From the NCBI GenBank assembly GCA_942491575.1, contig CALOBT010000031.1, positions 1,798,001-1,862,000 on the forward strand: a stretch of DNA of 64,000 nucleotides. Direction: 5' to 3'. The notes under the pieces are model-generated. The model was not told the origin of the DNA. It ran no database searches and saw only the letters and a list, made by a program, of their open reading frames with translations. The position numbers were made by a program, and so were the translations under genes. This stretch comes from CAZHNW01 sp942491575. GTDB lineage: Bacteria; Spirochaetota; UBA4802; UBA5550. Numbering within the stretch: the first letter of the stretch is position 1; the number at the start of each line of letters is the position of its first letter. Shown here piece after piece: positions 44,504-53,203 of the stretch.

Positions 44504-45997
44504 ATATGCAATAATAATAAATCCGAAAAATTATTTAAATTTCGAAATAAGAATATAGATGATAAAAATTTAAAAAGTATTTTGAGATTTATCGGCAGCA
44601 TAACCTGGGATTTGAATGAGGAGGATGACAATTGTGAAGTAATTTCCCTGGATGAAAACAGTTATTACAAACCGATTTATGATTCTCTCCATCTCGTAAA
44701 GGAAGACGTTAAACATCTTTTAAGGCAATCATGCGAACAAAAACAAAAAATAGAAAAACAGAATCAGCTACTGAAAGATGAAATTGAAAAACGAAAACTT
44801 TATGAAAGGCAGTTGTTCGCATCAAAAATAAATGCCGAGCATGCAAGTGATGCAAAGAGTGAATTTCTGGCAAGGATGAGCCATGAAATCAGAACCCCTC
44901 TGAATGCAATTATTGGAATGACTGACCTCACCTTAATGACAGATAAGGACCCTGAAGCATTTGATTATTTAATAACCATTAAGGAATCAGCAGATCATCT
45001 TTTAACGGTTTTAAATGATGTTCTCGATTTTTCTAAGATCGAATCTGGGAAGTTCGAATTGGAAAATATTGCATTTGATCTCAGGTCTCTTTTGGAAGGC
45101 ACCGCAAAGGCATTTTTATTACAGGCTACCAAACAAAGAATTCCTTTGAAACTTGAGATTGATGAAAAATCCCCGAGATTTTTCAAGGGTGACCCGGCGC
45201 GGTTCAGACAGATATTTTATAACCTTACTTCAAATGCCCTTAAATTTACGGAGAAGGGCGAAATTTTATTGAAAACCAGAACATATGCCAGCCATGAGTC
45301 AGAAATTGTTGAAAAGAAGGGCCTTCATTACATGCATTTCAGTATCAGGGATTCGGGGATCGGGATAACGGAAGAAAAATTAAATTTGATTTTTGAAGAA
45401 TTTGCCCAGGCTGAATCGAGTACTTCAAGAAAATATGGAGGATCAGGTCTGGGACTTACAATATGCCGGGAGCTTATAAAATTAATGGGGGGACGAATCT
45501 GGGTTTCAAGTAAAGTAGGTGAAGGAAGTGAGTTCTCCTTTGTAATACCCCTTCTGGAGGTGACGGAAAAGGAATATCAATCGAGTCTGCTGAAAAAACA
45601 GACAATCCATGAAGATAAAAATGAAAATTTCAATATTCTCATTGCCGAGGACAATGCAGTCAATGCAAAGCTCGAGACAATTGTGTTGAAAAAATTAGGC
45701 CACAGTGTATCGATAGCAAATAACGGGAGAGATACCATTAACATACTGAGTAAAGGAAATTTTGATATTGTGATTATGGATATTGAAATGCCGGTGATGG
45801 ATGGATTCGAGGCAACCAGGAGAATCCGTAATGGCGAAGCGGGTGACAGATACTGCAATATTCCCATAATAGCATTAACCGCCCATGCTATTAATGAAAT
45901 ACATGAAAAATGCCTCAGGATTGGCATGAATGATTATATTTCAAAACCGATAAGAATTGATCAGCTGCAATCCATATTGTTAAAAAACAGTTATTAA
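44504..45997 (+). pseudogene. C-terminal fragment of IS21-split hybrid histidine kinase
   Basis: 496 native codons from the restored junction to stop 45997. Coiled-coil (44700-44850), HisKA with MSHEIRTPLNAIIGMTDLT, HATPase with NLTSNALKFTEKGE, DSGIGITEEKL and GSGLGLTICRELIK, and a receiver (ILIAEDNAVNAK; phospho-Asp in IVIMDIEMPVMDGF; Lys in YISKPIR). The TTG at 44582 opens the longest separate frame but has no RBS, so this half is probably no longer expressed as a normal protein. Fused to the N-terminal part (319 codons) the original protein would be about 815 residues, soluble, with two STAS-like sensor domains. Confidence 0.88.
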
Positions 45998-46043
45998 AAA
46001 TCGTATTTTTTTGGATAACTGAGGTAAAATTTAACTAAGTGCC

Positions 46044-46081
46044 TTGACTCTTTCGGGTAAATGTTGTACAATACAACTATG
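46044..46081 (+). promoter_or_regulatory. MarR-family promoter/operator, possible leaderless start
   Basis: -35 TTGACT (46044-46049), 17-base spacer, -10 TACAAT (46067-46072). The palindrome TTGTA-CAA-TACAA (46064-46076) covers the -10. Transcription would begin near 46079, exactly where the likely ATG (46079-46081) lies, so the mRNA may be leaderless or translation may begin further in. The same palindrome recurs before the arsM gene. Confidence 0.75.
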
Positions 46082-46540
46082 TATGGCGGTTATACAATAG
46101 AAAAAGATTTGTTCATAATGTTAAGAGAGCTCTCAAAGGTAATCCGTCTCTGTCAGACCGAGTCGGTTGTCTGTGAGGCTATAACCTTTACACAGTTCTC
46201 TATTCTGGATTTTGTCCGGGAGAAGGGGACCCTGGAGATGTCAGAGCTACACCGGCTTCTGGCTGTGGAGAAGAGTACCACCACAAGGCTTGTGGAACCA
46301 CTTGTAAAAAGGGATCTCCTTAAGAAGGTGAGGGCCCTTCATGATTCAAGGGCTGTTGAACTGGTAATTACCGATGAGGGTAAATCTGTTTATGAAAGAG
46401 TATGGTCATGTATTGCAGGTTTCCTTGAAGAGCAGATTCAGGAGATTCCGGAAAAGGAGAGGTTACCCATGTTTAAGGGTATGAATACCTTTATAAGCTC
46501 CTTTCTCCGGTCATGCAAGGATGATACCTGTTGTAAGTAA
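46079..46540 (+). CDS. MarR-family transcriptional regulator of the arsM unit
   Basis: 153 residues. Winged-helix MarR fold: ITFTQFSILDFVREKG, MSELHRLLAVEKSTTTRLVE, PLVKRDLLKKVRALHDSRAV and LVITDEGKSVYERV. Cysteines near the N-terminus (IRLCQTESVVCE) and the extreme C-terminus (CKDDTCCK) could bind arsenite; this is an inference from the context. It precedes arsM by 65 bases with a shared operator. Start ambiguous: ATG 46061 lies inside the operator, ATG 46079 at the expected transcript start, and ATG 46118 is possible. Confidence 0.88.
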   Translation: MYGGYTIEKDLFIMLRELSKVIRLCQTESVVCEAITFTQFSILDFVREKGTLEMSELHRLLAVEKSTTTRLVEPLVKRDLLKKVRALHDSRAVELVITDEGKSVYERVWSCIAGFLEEQIQEIPEKERLPMFKGMNTFISSFLRSCKDDTCCK

Positions 46541-46557
46541 ATTTTTTTGACATATTG

Positions 46558-46586
46558 TTGTATCGTACAATTGTTGTGTGATACAA
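46558..46586 (+). promoter_or_regulatory. Operator between marR and arsM genes
   Basis: TTGTA-TCG-TACAA (46558-46570), followed by a second imperfect site TTGTTGTGTGATACAA (46571-46586). Matches the palindrome over the marR promoter. A TTGACA (46547-46552) lies upstream, but no well-spaced -10 is evident. Confidence 0.68.
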
Positions 46587-46605
46587 CAAAAAAAGGGGGA
46601 TTGAA

Positions 46606-47430
46606 ATGAACAGGATTGATATTAAAAAAGAGGTAAGAGAAAGATACGGGAGGATTGCCCGTGATGGTGGCTTTACCTCGGGAGGGTGTTCCTGCTGCGG
46701 TGAAAAATCTGATGTTGGGAAGATCAGCAGGGAGCTGGGATACGATGAACAGGATCTTGAATCAATTCCAAAGGGTGCAAATATGGGGCTTGGCTGTGGA
46801 AATCCTGTAGCCATAGCATCATTAAAGCAGGGGGAAACGGTTTTGGATCTCGGTTCCGGCGGTGGTATTGACTGCTTTCTTGCATCAGAAAAGGTGGGTT
46901 TTACCGGTCAGGTCATTGGTGTTGATATGACTCCTGATATGGTGGAGAGGGCACGTGTAAATGCAAAAAAAGCAGGGAAAGAAAATATTGATTTCCGGCT
47001 GGGGGAGATAGAAAATCTTCCCGTGGCCGACAGTTCAGTCGACGTGGTGATTTCAAACTGTGTAATTAACCTGACACCTGATAAAAGGCGGGTTTTTCAG
47101 GAAATTTACAGGGTACTTAAGCCCGGCGGCAGGTTCATGATTTCTGATATTGTCCTTACAACAAAATTATCAGAAGATATCTCTGGATCAATAGATGCCT
47201 ACATTGGCTGTATTTCAGGAGCGGTTTTGAAGGAAGAATATTTGAGTTATATTAAAGAAGCTGGTTTTAATGACATAAAGGTAGTGGAAATTTTACCAGC
47301 AATTACCGAAATCTGGTTAAACGACGCGGCTGCCGGTTCCGTAATTAAAGAACTGGGGATCACAATGGATAGTGCCAGGGAGATCGGTGAATCAGTGCTG
47401 AGTATGAAGGTGGCAGGAAAAAAAGTTTAA
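46606..47430 (+). CDS. arsM: Arsenite methyltransferase
   Basis: 274 residues. SAM-dependent As(III) methyltransferase: N-terminal GGCSCCG (Cys28, 30, 31), MGLGCGNP (Cys64), SAM-binding VLDLGSGGGIDCFLA, then VVISNCVINLTPDK (Cys152), a Pro-Gly loop VLKPGGRFMISDI and YIGCISGA (Cys202). The cysteines at 64, 152 and 202 correspond to the arsenic-binding thiols of characterised ArsM. Produces methylarsenicals, usually volatile or effluxed, for resistance. RBS AGGGGG. Under the MarR operator and in an apparent operon with a ferredoxin-flavodoxin protein. Confidence 0.93.
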   Translation: MNRIDIKKEVRERYGRIARDGGFTSGGCSCCGEKSDVGKISRELGYDEQDLESIPKGANMGLGCGNPVAIASLKQGETVLDLGSGGGIDCFLASEKVGFTGQVIGVDMTPDMVERARVNAKKAGKENIDFRLGEIENLPVADSSVDVVISNCVINLTPDKRRVFQEIYRVLKPGGRFMISDIVLTTKLSEDISGSIDAYIGCISGAVLKEEYLSYIKEAGFNDIKVVEILPAITEIWLNDAAAGSVIKELGITMDSAREIGESVLSMKVAGKKV

Positions 47431-47445
47431 AGGAAAAAAGAAAAA

Positions 47446-48252
47446 ATGAAAACAGTCATATACTATTTTACCGGCACAGGTAATTCTTTAAAGATCGCGA
47501 AGGACATTTCTGGAAAAATTGAGGGTAGTAAACTTGTTCCCATGGCGGCTTGTTCGGATATGGAACAAATTGATCCTTCCGCTGGAAGGGTGGGATTCGT
47601 TTTTCCCCTTTATTATTACGGCTTACCTAAGATTGTGCGGGATTTTATTGCAAAAGCGGATCTTTCAAATGTTTCCTACATTTTTTCTGTAATTACCGCA
47701 ATGTACCCCGATGGTCTGGGCCTCGAACAGGTGGAATCCCTCCTCAAAAAAAAGGGTAAAACACTGAATGCCGGCTTCTATATTAAAATGCCCACCAATT
47801 ATGTATTGGGATTTAATATTCCCGTTGAGAAAAAACAGGTGAAGCTTTTTAAAAAGGCGGAAGATAAAACAGAAGATATTGTGAAGGTAATCAAATCCAG
47901 CAGAAATAAAAGGGATCGTGAGACATCTTTCTACAGGATTATTACAAATGCCAGGGGAAGTTATAATAAGTGGATGAGTGATTTTGAGAATCATGATTCA
48001 AAATTTTTCCTGGAAGATGAAAAGTGTACCTCCTGTGGCAACTGTGAAAAAGTTTGTCCTGTAAATAATATCGTGATAAAAAATAAAAGACCGGACTGGA
48101 AACATAACGGCTGCGAACAGTGCCTTGCATGTATCCATGCCTGTGGCAGCGAGGCCATCCAGTACGGGGAGAAAACAAAAAAAAGGGGCAGATACAAAAA
48201 CAGGGATGTATCCCTCAGGGAATTAATGGCTCAGAGAGAGATCTGGAGATGA
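47446..48252 (+). CDS. EFR1-type flavodoxin/ferredoxin protein
   Basis: 268 residues. An N-terminal flavodoxin-like domain (FTGTGNSLKIAKDISGKI; GFVFPLYYYGLPKIV) is joined to a C-terminal bacterial ferredoxin with CTSCGNCEKVCP and CEQCLACIHACG. This is the EFR1 arrangement of electron-carrier proteins. It follows arsM by 15 bases with a weak RBS and would supply electrons, possibly to keep arsenic or the methyltransferase thiols reduced. A 17-bp hairpin ends the unit. Confidence 0.9.
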   Translation: MKTVIYYFTGTGNSLKIAKDISGKIEGSKLVPMAACSDMEQIDPSAGRVGFVFPLYYYGLPKIVRDFIAKADLSNVSYIFSVITAMYPDGLGLEQVESLLKKKGKTLNAGFYIKMPTNYVLGFNIPVEKKQVKLFKKAEDKTEDIVKVIKSSRNKRDRETSFYRIITNARGSYNKWMSDFENHDSKFFLEDEKCTSCGNCEKVCPVNNIVIKNKRPDWKHNGCEQCLACIHACGSEAIQYGEKTKKRGRYKNRDVSLRELMAQREIWR

Positions 48253-48294
48253 AATTAAGAAATGCCGGTTTTAGCAGACCGGCATTTCTTAATT
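48253..48294 (+). terminator. Long hairpin at end of arsM unit
   Basis: Perfect 17-bp stem AATTAAGAAATGCCGGT (48253-48269) / ACCGGCATTTCTTAATT (48278-48294), loop of 8. The T-rich arm makes it a probable terminator, although no long U-run follows. Confidence 0.75.
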
Positions 48295-48527
48295 GATTAT
48301 ATTCGGAGTATGATGTTCTTCTGCCTGTTGCATTTATGCAAGTCAAAGTAAAATCAGGTCATCTGATAATAGGTCGTGCCCCCCGGAAACAAATTGACTG
48401 AACCCTTCTTTCTGTGATATAAAATTGGATTGGATGCAAAAATAAAGTATATTGTACTTGTTATAAATTGATATTGCTTGCTGGTTTATTTTGCTGAAGT
48501 GATACATCACATGAGAGGAGGTCAATC

Positions 48528-48899
48528 TTGAGCAGTGCAAAGGAAATTATGACAAGAAATGTTATTACCATTAACAAGGATTTACCAGTAGTGGATGCGA
48601 TAAAACTTCTTGTGGAAAAGGGAATAAGCGGACTTCCCGTAGTATCTGATGATATGAATCTGCTTGGAGTTGTTTCAGAAAAGGATCTGCTGAACCTTGT
48701 CTTCGCCTCAAACCTTGAGGGAATAACCGTTGAAGAATTTATGACAAGTGAGGTAACCTCCTTTAGCGAAGATGCAGACCTGCTGACAATATGCGAATGT
48801 TTAATGCAAAACAATTTTAAAAGGGTGCCAATACTTAAAGATGGGAAACTGACAGGTATTGTAAGCAGAAGAGATCTGATCAAATACATTCTTGAATAA
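48528..48899 (+). CDS. Tandem CBS-domain protein
   Basis: 123 residues. Two CBS domains: MTRNVITINKDLPVVDAIKL with GISGLPVVSDDMNLLGVVSE, and MTSEVTSFSEDADLLTICEC with RVPILKDGKLTGIVSRRDLI. CBS pairs bind adenine nucleotides and regulate partners. The start codon is TTG, supported by the strong Shine-Dalgarno AGGAGGT a few bases upstream. Stand-alone. Confidence 0.9.
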   Translation: MSSAKEIMTRNVITINKDLPVVDAIKLLVEKGISGLPVVSDDMNLLGVVSEKDLLNLVFASNLEGITVEEFMTSEVTSFSEDADLLTICECLMQNNFKRVPILKDGKLTGIVSRRDLIKYILE

Positions 48900-48960
48900 T
48901 AATTTTAAAGTGGAAATTGCAGTGAGATAATGGACGGGATTATAGAGGATTACATTCTAT

Positions 48961-49737
48961 CTAACCGTCTACAGCCGGAGCACGCAGTGAGCAGGGCAGG
49001 CCTGTAATGCATTTTCCGCAGACATCAACTTCAGCTTCCATGTTGTGAAACCTGTTATTTTCCAGAAGCTGCCCGTAACATCTGAAACGGTCGAAGCTAC
49101 TGAAGGTGAGGGCTCCCGTGGGGCACTGCTTGACACAGTAGCCGCAGGAACCGTTTGCCTTGTAGAGGCAGTGCTCAGAGTCAGGCCTTGATGCAGCTTC
49201 GATTATGCAGGAAGTGATGACGGACCCGACCCTTCCCGAGCAGCCTGATTTTGTTATCAGCATGTTATTGATTCCCGGAGTGCCAAGTCCAGCAATGACA
49301 GCGGCGTGGCGGTGGGACCAGTCACTGATCAGTTTTTCAGGAAGAAAATTGTGAGTCGCTGAAACCGCTGCAGTTTTATGGCCCCCCCTTTCAAGTTTCT
49401 CTGAAATGGCGGTACTCACTGCGGCAATGGCCCTGTTGCTGTCGATATAGGCGCGGGCCCATTCAGTAGAAGCAAGTCTCTCTTTCCTGTTGCTCTCAGT
49501 AACTTTCTTCGTAAAGGGAAGAAAAAAACAAATGACGCTTCGGGCATCCGGAAGCAGATTTTCGGGAAGGAAATGTGTCGGGCTCACCTGCATTTTCAGG
49601 TCTGCAAAGGCGGGATCTGCCGCGTCGGCAACAGCTGCTAAAGGTTCCCGCCATGGGGAAGTTATTTTAACTTCCCCGCAGTAGACTGTGAGAGTTTCCT
49701 TAATAATATTTGTTATTAAATCAATGCTGATAGTCAT
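48961..49737 (-). CDS. QueG-like double-cluster iron-sulfur protein
   Basis: 258 residues. Related to epoxyqueuosine reductase QueG: N-terminal ARSVICFFLPF, HRHAAVIAGLGTPGINNMLI, KSGCSGRVGSVIT, then a ferredoxin pair CLYKANGSCGYCVKQCPTGA and CYGQLLENN with CGKCITGLPCS. It is shorter than QueG (about 350), so function may differ. It could reduce a corrinoid- or queuosine-like substrate. Isolated. Confidence 0.8.
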   Translation of the reverse strand: MTISIDLITNIIKETLTVYCGEVKITSPWREPLAAVADAADPAFADLKMQVSPTHFLPENLLPDARSVICFFLPFTKKVTESNRKERLASTEWARAYIDSNRAIAAVSTAISEKLERGGHKTAAVSATHNFLPEKLISDWSHRHAAVIAGLGTPGINNMLITKSGCSGRVGSVITSCIIEAASRPDSEHCLYKANGSCGYCVKQCPTGALTFSSFDRFRCYGQLLENNRFHNMEAEVDVCGKCITGLPCSLRAPAVDG

Positions 49738-49757
49738 AAAAAATTCGGTGAAATGTA

Positions 49758-51824
49758 CTACATCTGCACGCCCAGAAAGACTCCGGGCCAGTGGTGATGA
49801 TTTCCATCTGCACCGTTGAAACCGTACATCGGTTCTATGTTCCCGCCGATATTGCTGTTCAGGTAAAGATAGTTATATGATACACCAAGAAAAATTCCCA
49901 GGTGTTTGAAGATACGGTATCCCCCTGCCGCCCTTGCCTGGGCATGCAAAGAAGAATTGCCCCAATCGTTAAAGGAGTAGAGGGAATGAGCTGACAGATC
50001 AATATCAAAAAATATTTTACCTATGGAGAAGCGTGTTCCGAAACCGAGGCCGATACTCATGTTTTCCCGGTAGTCGAATCCCAGGGAGTATAGCGTGTAG
50101 AAATGTTTCCCGCCGTGTTTCGCGGCAATTTTCGTGAAGCCAGTTTCTTCCTCCCAGACATCAAAGCGGGTGATTCCGTTGATTACAATATTTACCAGGC
50201 CGATGGCGGCGCCGTCAAGGTCGTGGGAGATATTGATGAGTCCCAGTTGGAGTCCCCTTGCTTCTTTCGAGGCTATATTTAACAGGCCCGCCTGAAGACC
50301 CTTTATGTTGGCAGCATAGTTAAGGACACATGAAAGCTGTGCCCCCGTGACATCATCATCGGCCAGGTTAAAGACTGTTGCGGCCTGTACGCCGTAGACT
50401 GAATCTCCCGCGGTATTGAATACCGATGAGAATTGTGCGCCCCTTACATCCTTTCCGGCTGAATTGAAAACACCGGCAAACTGGGCCCCGGACATATTCC
50501 CTCCGGAAATGTTGAAGACACCTGCCAGCTGAAGATATCCGGCATCGCCTCCGGTCATGTTTCCGATTCCCGCCGCCTGGATCCCCAGGGAATCTTCACC
50601 GACTATATCTACACCGAAGGTGAGGGCCATGCCCTGAAGCCGTGTGCTGTAGGAACCGAAGATGGATAGTGAGAAGTTATGGATAATTTTCAGCCCGGGC
50701 CCGAAGGAGGGAATGAACTGAAAGCTGAACCACATGGTCTGATAGTCTGACAGGTCCTGACTTCCCCGGGCAATGGTGCTCTCCCTGCCGGTTGTCTTAA
50801 GACTGCCTGCGGAAATGCGCCTTTGACTTCCCCCCCTTACATAAAGAGAGGTTTCGTAAAGACTGCCGTTTCGTTCGTTGATAATGGTATATCTCCCGGC
50901 GTCGAGGCCCATAGCGATGGACCTCCCTGCGGGTTTGTTCAATTCGGCCACGAGTCGGTTGTACCGGTCGCGGATGGAAATGCGTCCGTAGAGATTTTTG
51001 TCGAAGTTGAGTCCCGCGGCACTTTTACGAATGTCCGTCATTATCACGTCACCCTTTCCCGTCATACGGATATTGTAGTGGGGATGTTGCGGGCCGCTGA
51101 GGGTTTTTTCTGTTCTGGCCAGGGTTTCCGCGTAGGCGTACTGATAGGCCTCGTTAATGGTGACGCGGCCGTCTCTGGTTGTGTCCGCGGCGCCGCGGAG
51201 TCCCGAAACGAGATAGTGGGTAAAAAAGGATCCCCCGATGCGGTCGGACTCCTGGCTCGCTTCAGTGTTGGAACTTGAGGTCATGAAGGCATACCCCTTC
51301 ATGTCAAAGGAGGTATCCATCAGAAATGGGGAGCGCATCTTTCCACCCTTGAGACGGGTGAAGGCCCCGGAAGAGCAGGAGTCGAGAATTGCGATATGTA
51401 CATCAACGGGTATCGAGCGGATATTTCTTTTAATTTCCCGGTAGCTAACCCTTTCCCTGTTGAGTAGAATTCCCTCCTCGTCGGAATGTCCCGAGTAGTA
51501 AAAGATCAGCTCCGTTCTTCGGTATTTCTTTTTCTCCCGGCGAATTTTTCCGTGAAGCCTGTTAATGGCATTGAAGAGGCCGCGGCGGTCTGGCTCCACC
51601 AGTATTATATCGTCACTGCCGTCGACGCCCCCCATGCGGCGGAGAACATTCTGCAGTGATTTCGCATCAGAGACGGCATATTTCAGTTTTACCCTCCCGG
51701 CACCGCCATTGTTTGCCCCTACAATCAGGGAATATCGGCGTGTCTGCTGGGATGCCCCGTGGAGGCTGACGCCGGTTAACAGCAGTATAGCCAGGAGGGG
51801 TAGTATCGATCGTACCATATTCAT
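49758..51824 (-). CDS. Caspase-like peptidase (C14) fused to repeat beta-barrel
   Basis: 688 residues. Signal peptide (SILPLLAILLLTGVSLHGA). Caspase-like domain about 30-260 with catalytic His113 (IFYYSGHSDEEG) and Cys150 (IAILDSCSSGAF) and an EF-hand-like TTRDGRVTINEAYQYA near 215-230. After a linker (about 270-370) the C-terminal part has 20-24-residue repeats such as GAQFAGVFNSAGKDVRGAQF and GLQAGLLNIASKEARGLQLG, resembling Leptospira-type surface repeats, and ends in barrel-like strands. The catalytic pair is intact. Placed with an ECF sigma/anti-sigma pair, it is probably an outer-membrane or surface protease. Confidence 0.88.
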   Translation of the reverse strand: MNMVRSILPLLAILLLTGVSLHGASQQTRRYSLIVGANNGGAGRVKLKYAVSDAKSLQNVLRRMGGVDGSDDIILVEPDRRGLFNAINRLHGKIRREKKKYRRTELIFYYSGHSDEEGILLNRERVSYREIKRNIRSIPVDVHIAILDSCSSGAFTRLKGGKMRSPFLMDTSFDMKGYAFMTSSSNTEASQESDRIGGSFFTHYLVSGLRGAADTTRDGRVTINEAYQYAYAETLARTEKTLSGPQHPHYNIRMTGKGDVIMTDIRKSAAGLNFDKNLYGRISIRDRYNRLVAELNKPAGRSIAMGLDAGRYTIINERNGSLYETSLYVRGGSQRRISAGSLKTTGRESTIARGSQDLSDYQTMWFSFQFIPSFGPGLKIIHNFSLSIFGSYSTRLQGMALTFGVDIVGEDSLGIQAAGIGNMTGGDAGYLQLAGVFNISGGNMSGAQFAGVFNSAGKDVRGAQFSSVFNTAGDSVYGVQAATVFNLADDDVTGAQLSCVLNYAANIKGLQAGLLNIASKEARGLQLGLINISHDLDGAAIGLVNIVINGITRFDVWEEETGFTKIAAKHGGKHFYTLYSLGFDYRENMSIGLGFGTRFSIGKIFFDIDLSAHSLYSFNDWGNSSLHAQARAAGGYRIFKHLGIFLGVSYNYLYLNSNIGGNIEPMYGFNGADGNHHHWPGVFLGVQM

Positions 51825-51828
51825 GATG

Positions 51829-52626
51829 TTACCTTTTTAAGAGTATTACGGCATCCTGTGTAAAGTTTTTGGGAAGGGGAAGTTTATTTATTTTCGCCCT
51901 TTCGGTATCCGCAGCAAGGTCACTCGCTTTTTCCCGGATTTCCCTTACATTAAATTCCCCGTCGGAGGTAATCAGGAAAAAACGTTCATATTCCGGGGCA
52001 TCGTCCAGTTCATAGGATTTTTTCAATACGATGCGTTTTCCCGGTTTGACCGATGCCGCCCGGTCACCCTGCAGTGGATAGTGAACCGTAACCATGCTTC
52101 TCCCGTCAATAGAAATAACTGCTGCAAAGCGCCCTTTTGTCGGAGTAATGGCAATCTGGATAAGATCTCCTTTCATGACGCGGTCAAGGTTTTTCAGCCT
52201 CTCAACTTCGGTTTTCCCTTTACGGTACACGGAGAGGCCTCCGCTTCCCTTCAGGCGGATACCATTTTCCGGGCCGGTAATGGGGCCGCTTCCGGGAATG
52301 TTGGGGATAACAAGATATCCCGTGATTAGAAGCATTACCGCAGCGGCTGCGGGGGCCGCTGCACGGCGCATTATTGAATACCGGTCCTTCGGGGAAGTTT
52401 TATTTTCACCCGTGCCGGTACGGGTGAAAAGCTGATGACGACGGATTTTCTCCGCGAAAATATCTGCCGGGTATGTAGAGAGTATCTCTTCATTTGATTT
52501 TCTCAGAGAATCCAAATGAGCTGCAGCCTCGGGATTTTCCTCAAGGTGGGCCCGTATTTCCTTCATGCGATTTTTGGGAAGTTCCTCCAGGAGATACTGT
52601 TCATAGGTAAGATCAGAGTATTTCAT
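51829..52626 (-). CDS. Anti-sigma-like membrane protein with DUF4384-like domain
   Basis: 265 residues. The N-terminal 75 residues (EQYLLEELPKNRMKEIRAHL, EENPEAAAHLDSL) resemble a zinc-free anti-sigma domain that would bind the sigma factor. One membrane segment at about 90-110 (APAAAAVMLLITGYLVIPNI). The outer domain (GDLIQIAITPTKGRFAAVIS, VTVHYPLQG) resembles DUF4384. It overlaps the sigma gene and follows it on the same strand. Confidence 0.8.
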   Translation of the reverse strand: MKYSDLTYEQYLLEELPKNRMKEIRAHLEENPEAAAHLDSLRKSNEEILSTYPADIFAEKIRRHQLFTRTGTGENKTSPKDRYSIMRRAAAPAAAAVMLLITGYLVIPNIPGSGPITGPENGIRLKGSGGLSVYRKGKTEVERLKNLDRVMKGDLIQIAITPTKGRFAAVISIDGRSMVTVHYPLQGDRAASVKPGKRIVLKKSYELDDAPEYERFFLITSDGEFNVREIREKASDLAADTERAKINKLPLPKNFTQDAVILLKR

Positions 52627-53107
52627 GCCCCGCCTCCTGCAGCTGATTTACATGCTCCTTCAGTTTCCGCAGGCGTTTTCTGATACCGGAAAGGGATAGC
52701 CCCACTGTATCGGCAACTTCCTGCAGGGTCATGCCGTCAACAAAGTAGAGGACCGCAATATCCCGCGTTGAAGGCTGCATGGTGGTAAATATTTTATCGA
52801 GTAATTCTGAAGCCATCAGTCTTTTCTCCGTGTCATCATAGGTGGCAATGATCTGAAGTAAATCGTCGCCCTGGATCTCCTTCTTCCTTCCTTCGTCCCT
52901 GATCCTGTTGAGGCAAATATTGGTCGCCATGGTGTAGAGGAGACTGGAAGGGTAGTCCGCCTTCAGCCGGCTGGAATTCTCCACCAGTTTCAGGAAAACC
53001 TCCTGCATGGCATCCAGGGCCCGGTCCTCATCTTTCAGGAGTCCCCGGCACCGCCTGAGGACCATGGGGCCGTATTTTTCATAGAGCGTTTCGATATCGA
53101 GATTCAT
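52613..53107 (-). CDS. ECF-type RNA polymerase sigma factor (second)
   Basis: 164 residues. Region 2: YGPMVLRRCRGLLKDEDRAL, DAMQEVFLKLVENS and LYTMATNICLNRIRDE. Region 4: DGMTLQEVADTVGLSLSGIR, KRLRKLKEHV. Overlaps the anti-sigma gene by 14 bases. RBS GGAGC. A palindromic element separates it from the upstream barrel gene. It likely controls the caspase and repeat-barrel genes. Confidence 0.93.
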   Translation of the reverse strand: MNLDIETLYEKYGPMVLRRCRGLLKDEDRALDAMQEVFLKLVENSSRLKADYPSSLLYTMATNICLNRIRDEGRKKEIQGDDLLQIIATYDDTEKRLMASELLDKIFTTMQPSTRDIAVLYFVDGMTLQEVADTVGLSLSGIRKRLRKLKEHVNQLQEAGHEIL

Positions 53108-53158
53108 GTATGCTCCGTTTTTTTACGAATGCGCTTTTAAGGCGCGAATGGGATGAAT

Positions 53159-53194
53159 TGTCGAAGGCGCGAAAGGGTTTTCGCGCCTTCGACA
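53159..53194. repeat. Palindromic element, copy 2
   Basis: TGTCGAAGGCGCGAAA (53159-53174), loop GGGT, TTTCGCGCCTTCGACA (53179-53194), 16 perfect pairs. The core GAAGGCGCGAAA is shared with 627-654. It stands between two genes of one minus-strand unit and lacks a T-run, so it may be a mobile or REP-like repeat rather than a terminator. Confidence 0.65.
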
Positions 53195-53203
53195 GGTCCC
53201 ACA

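Noticed and set aside
44582..45997. Independent kinase gene starting at TTG 44582
   Set aside because: No RBS, and the frame joins in phase to the upstream fragment across the IS21 junction, so it is a broken half.
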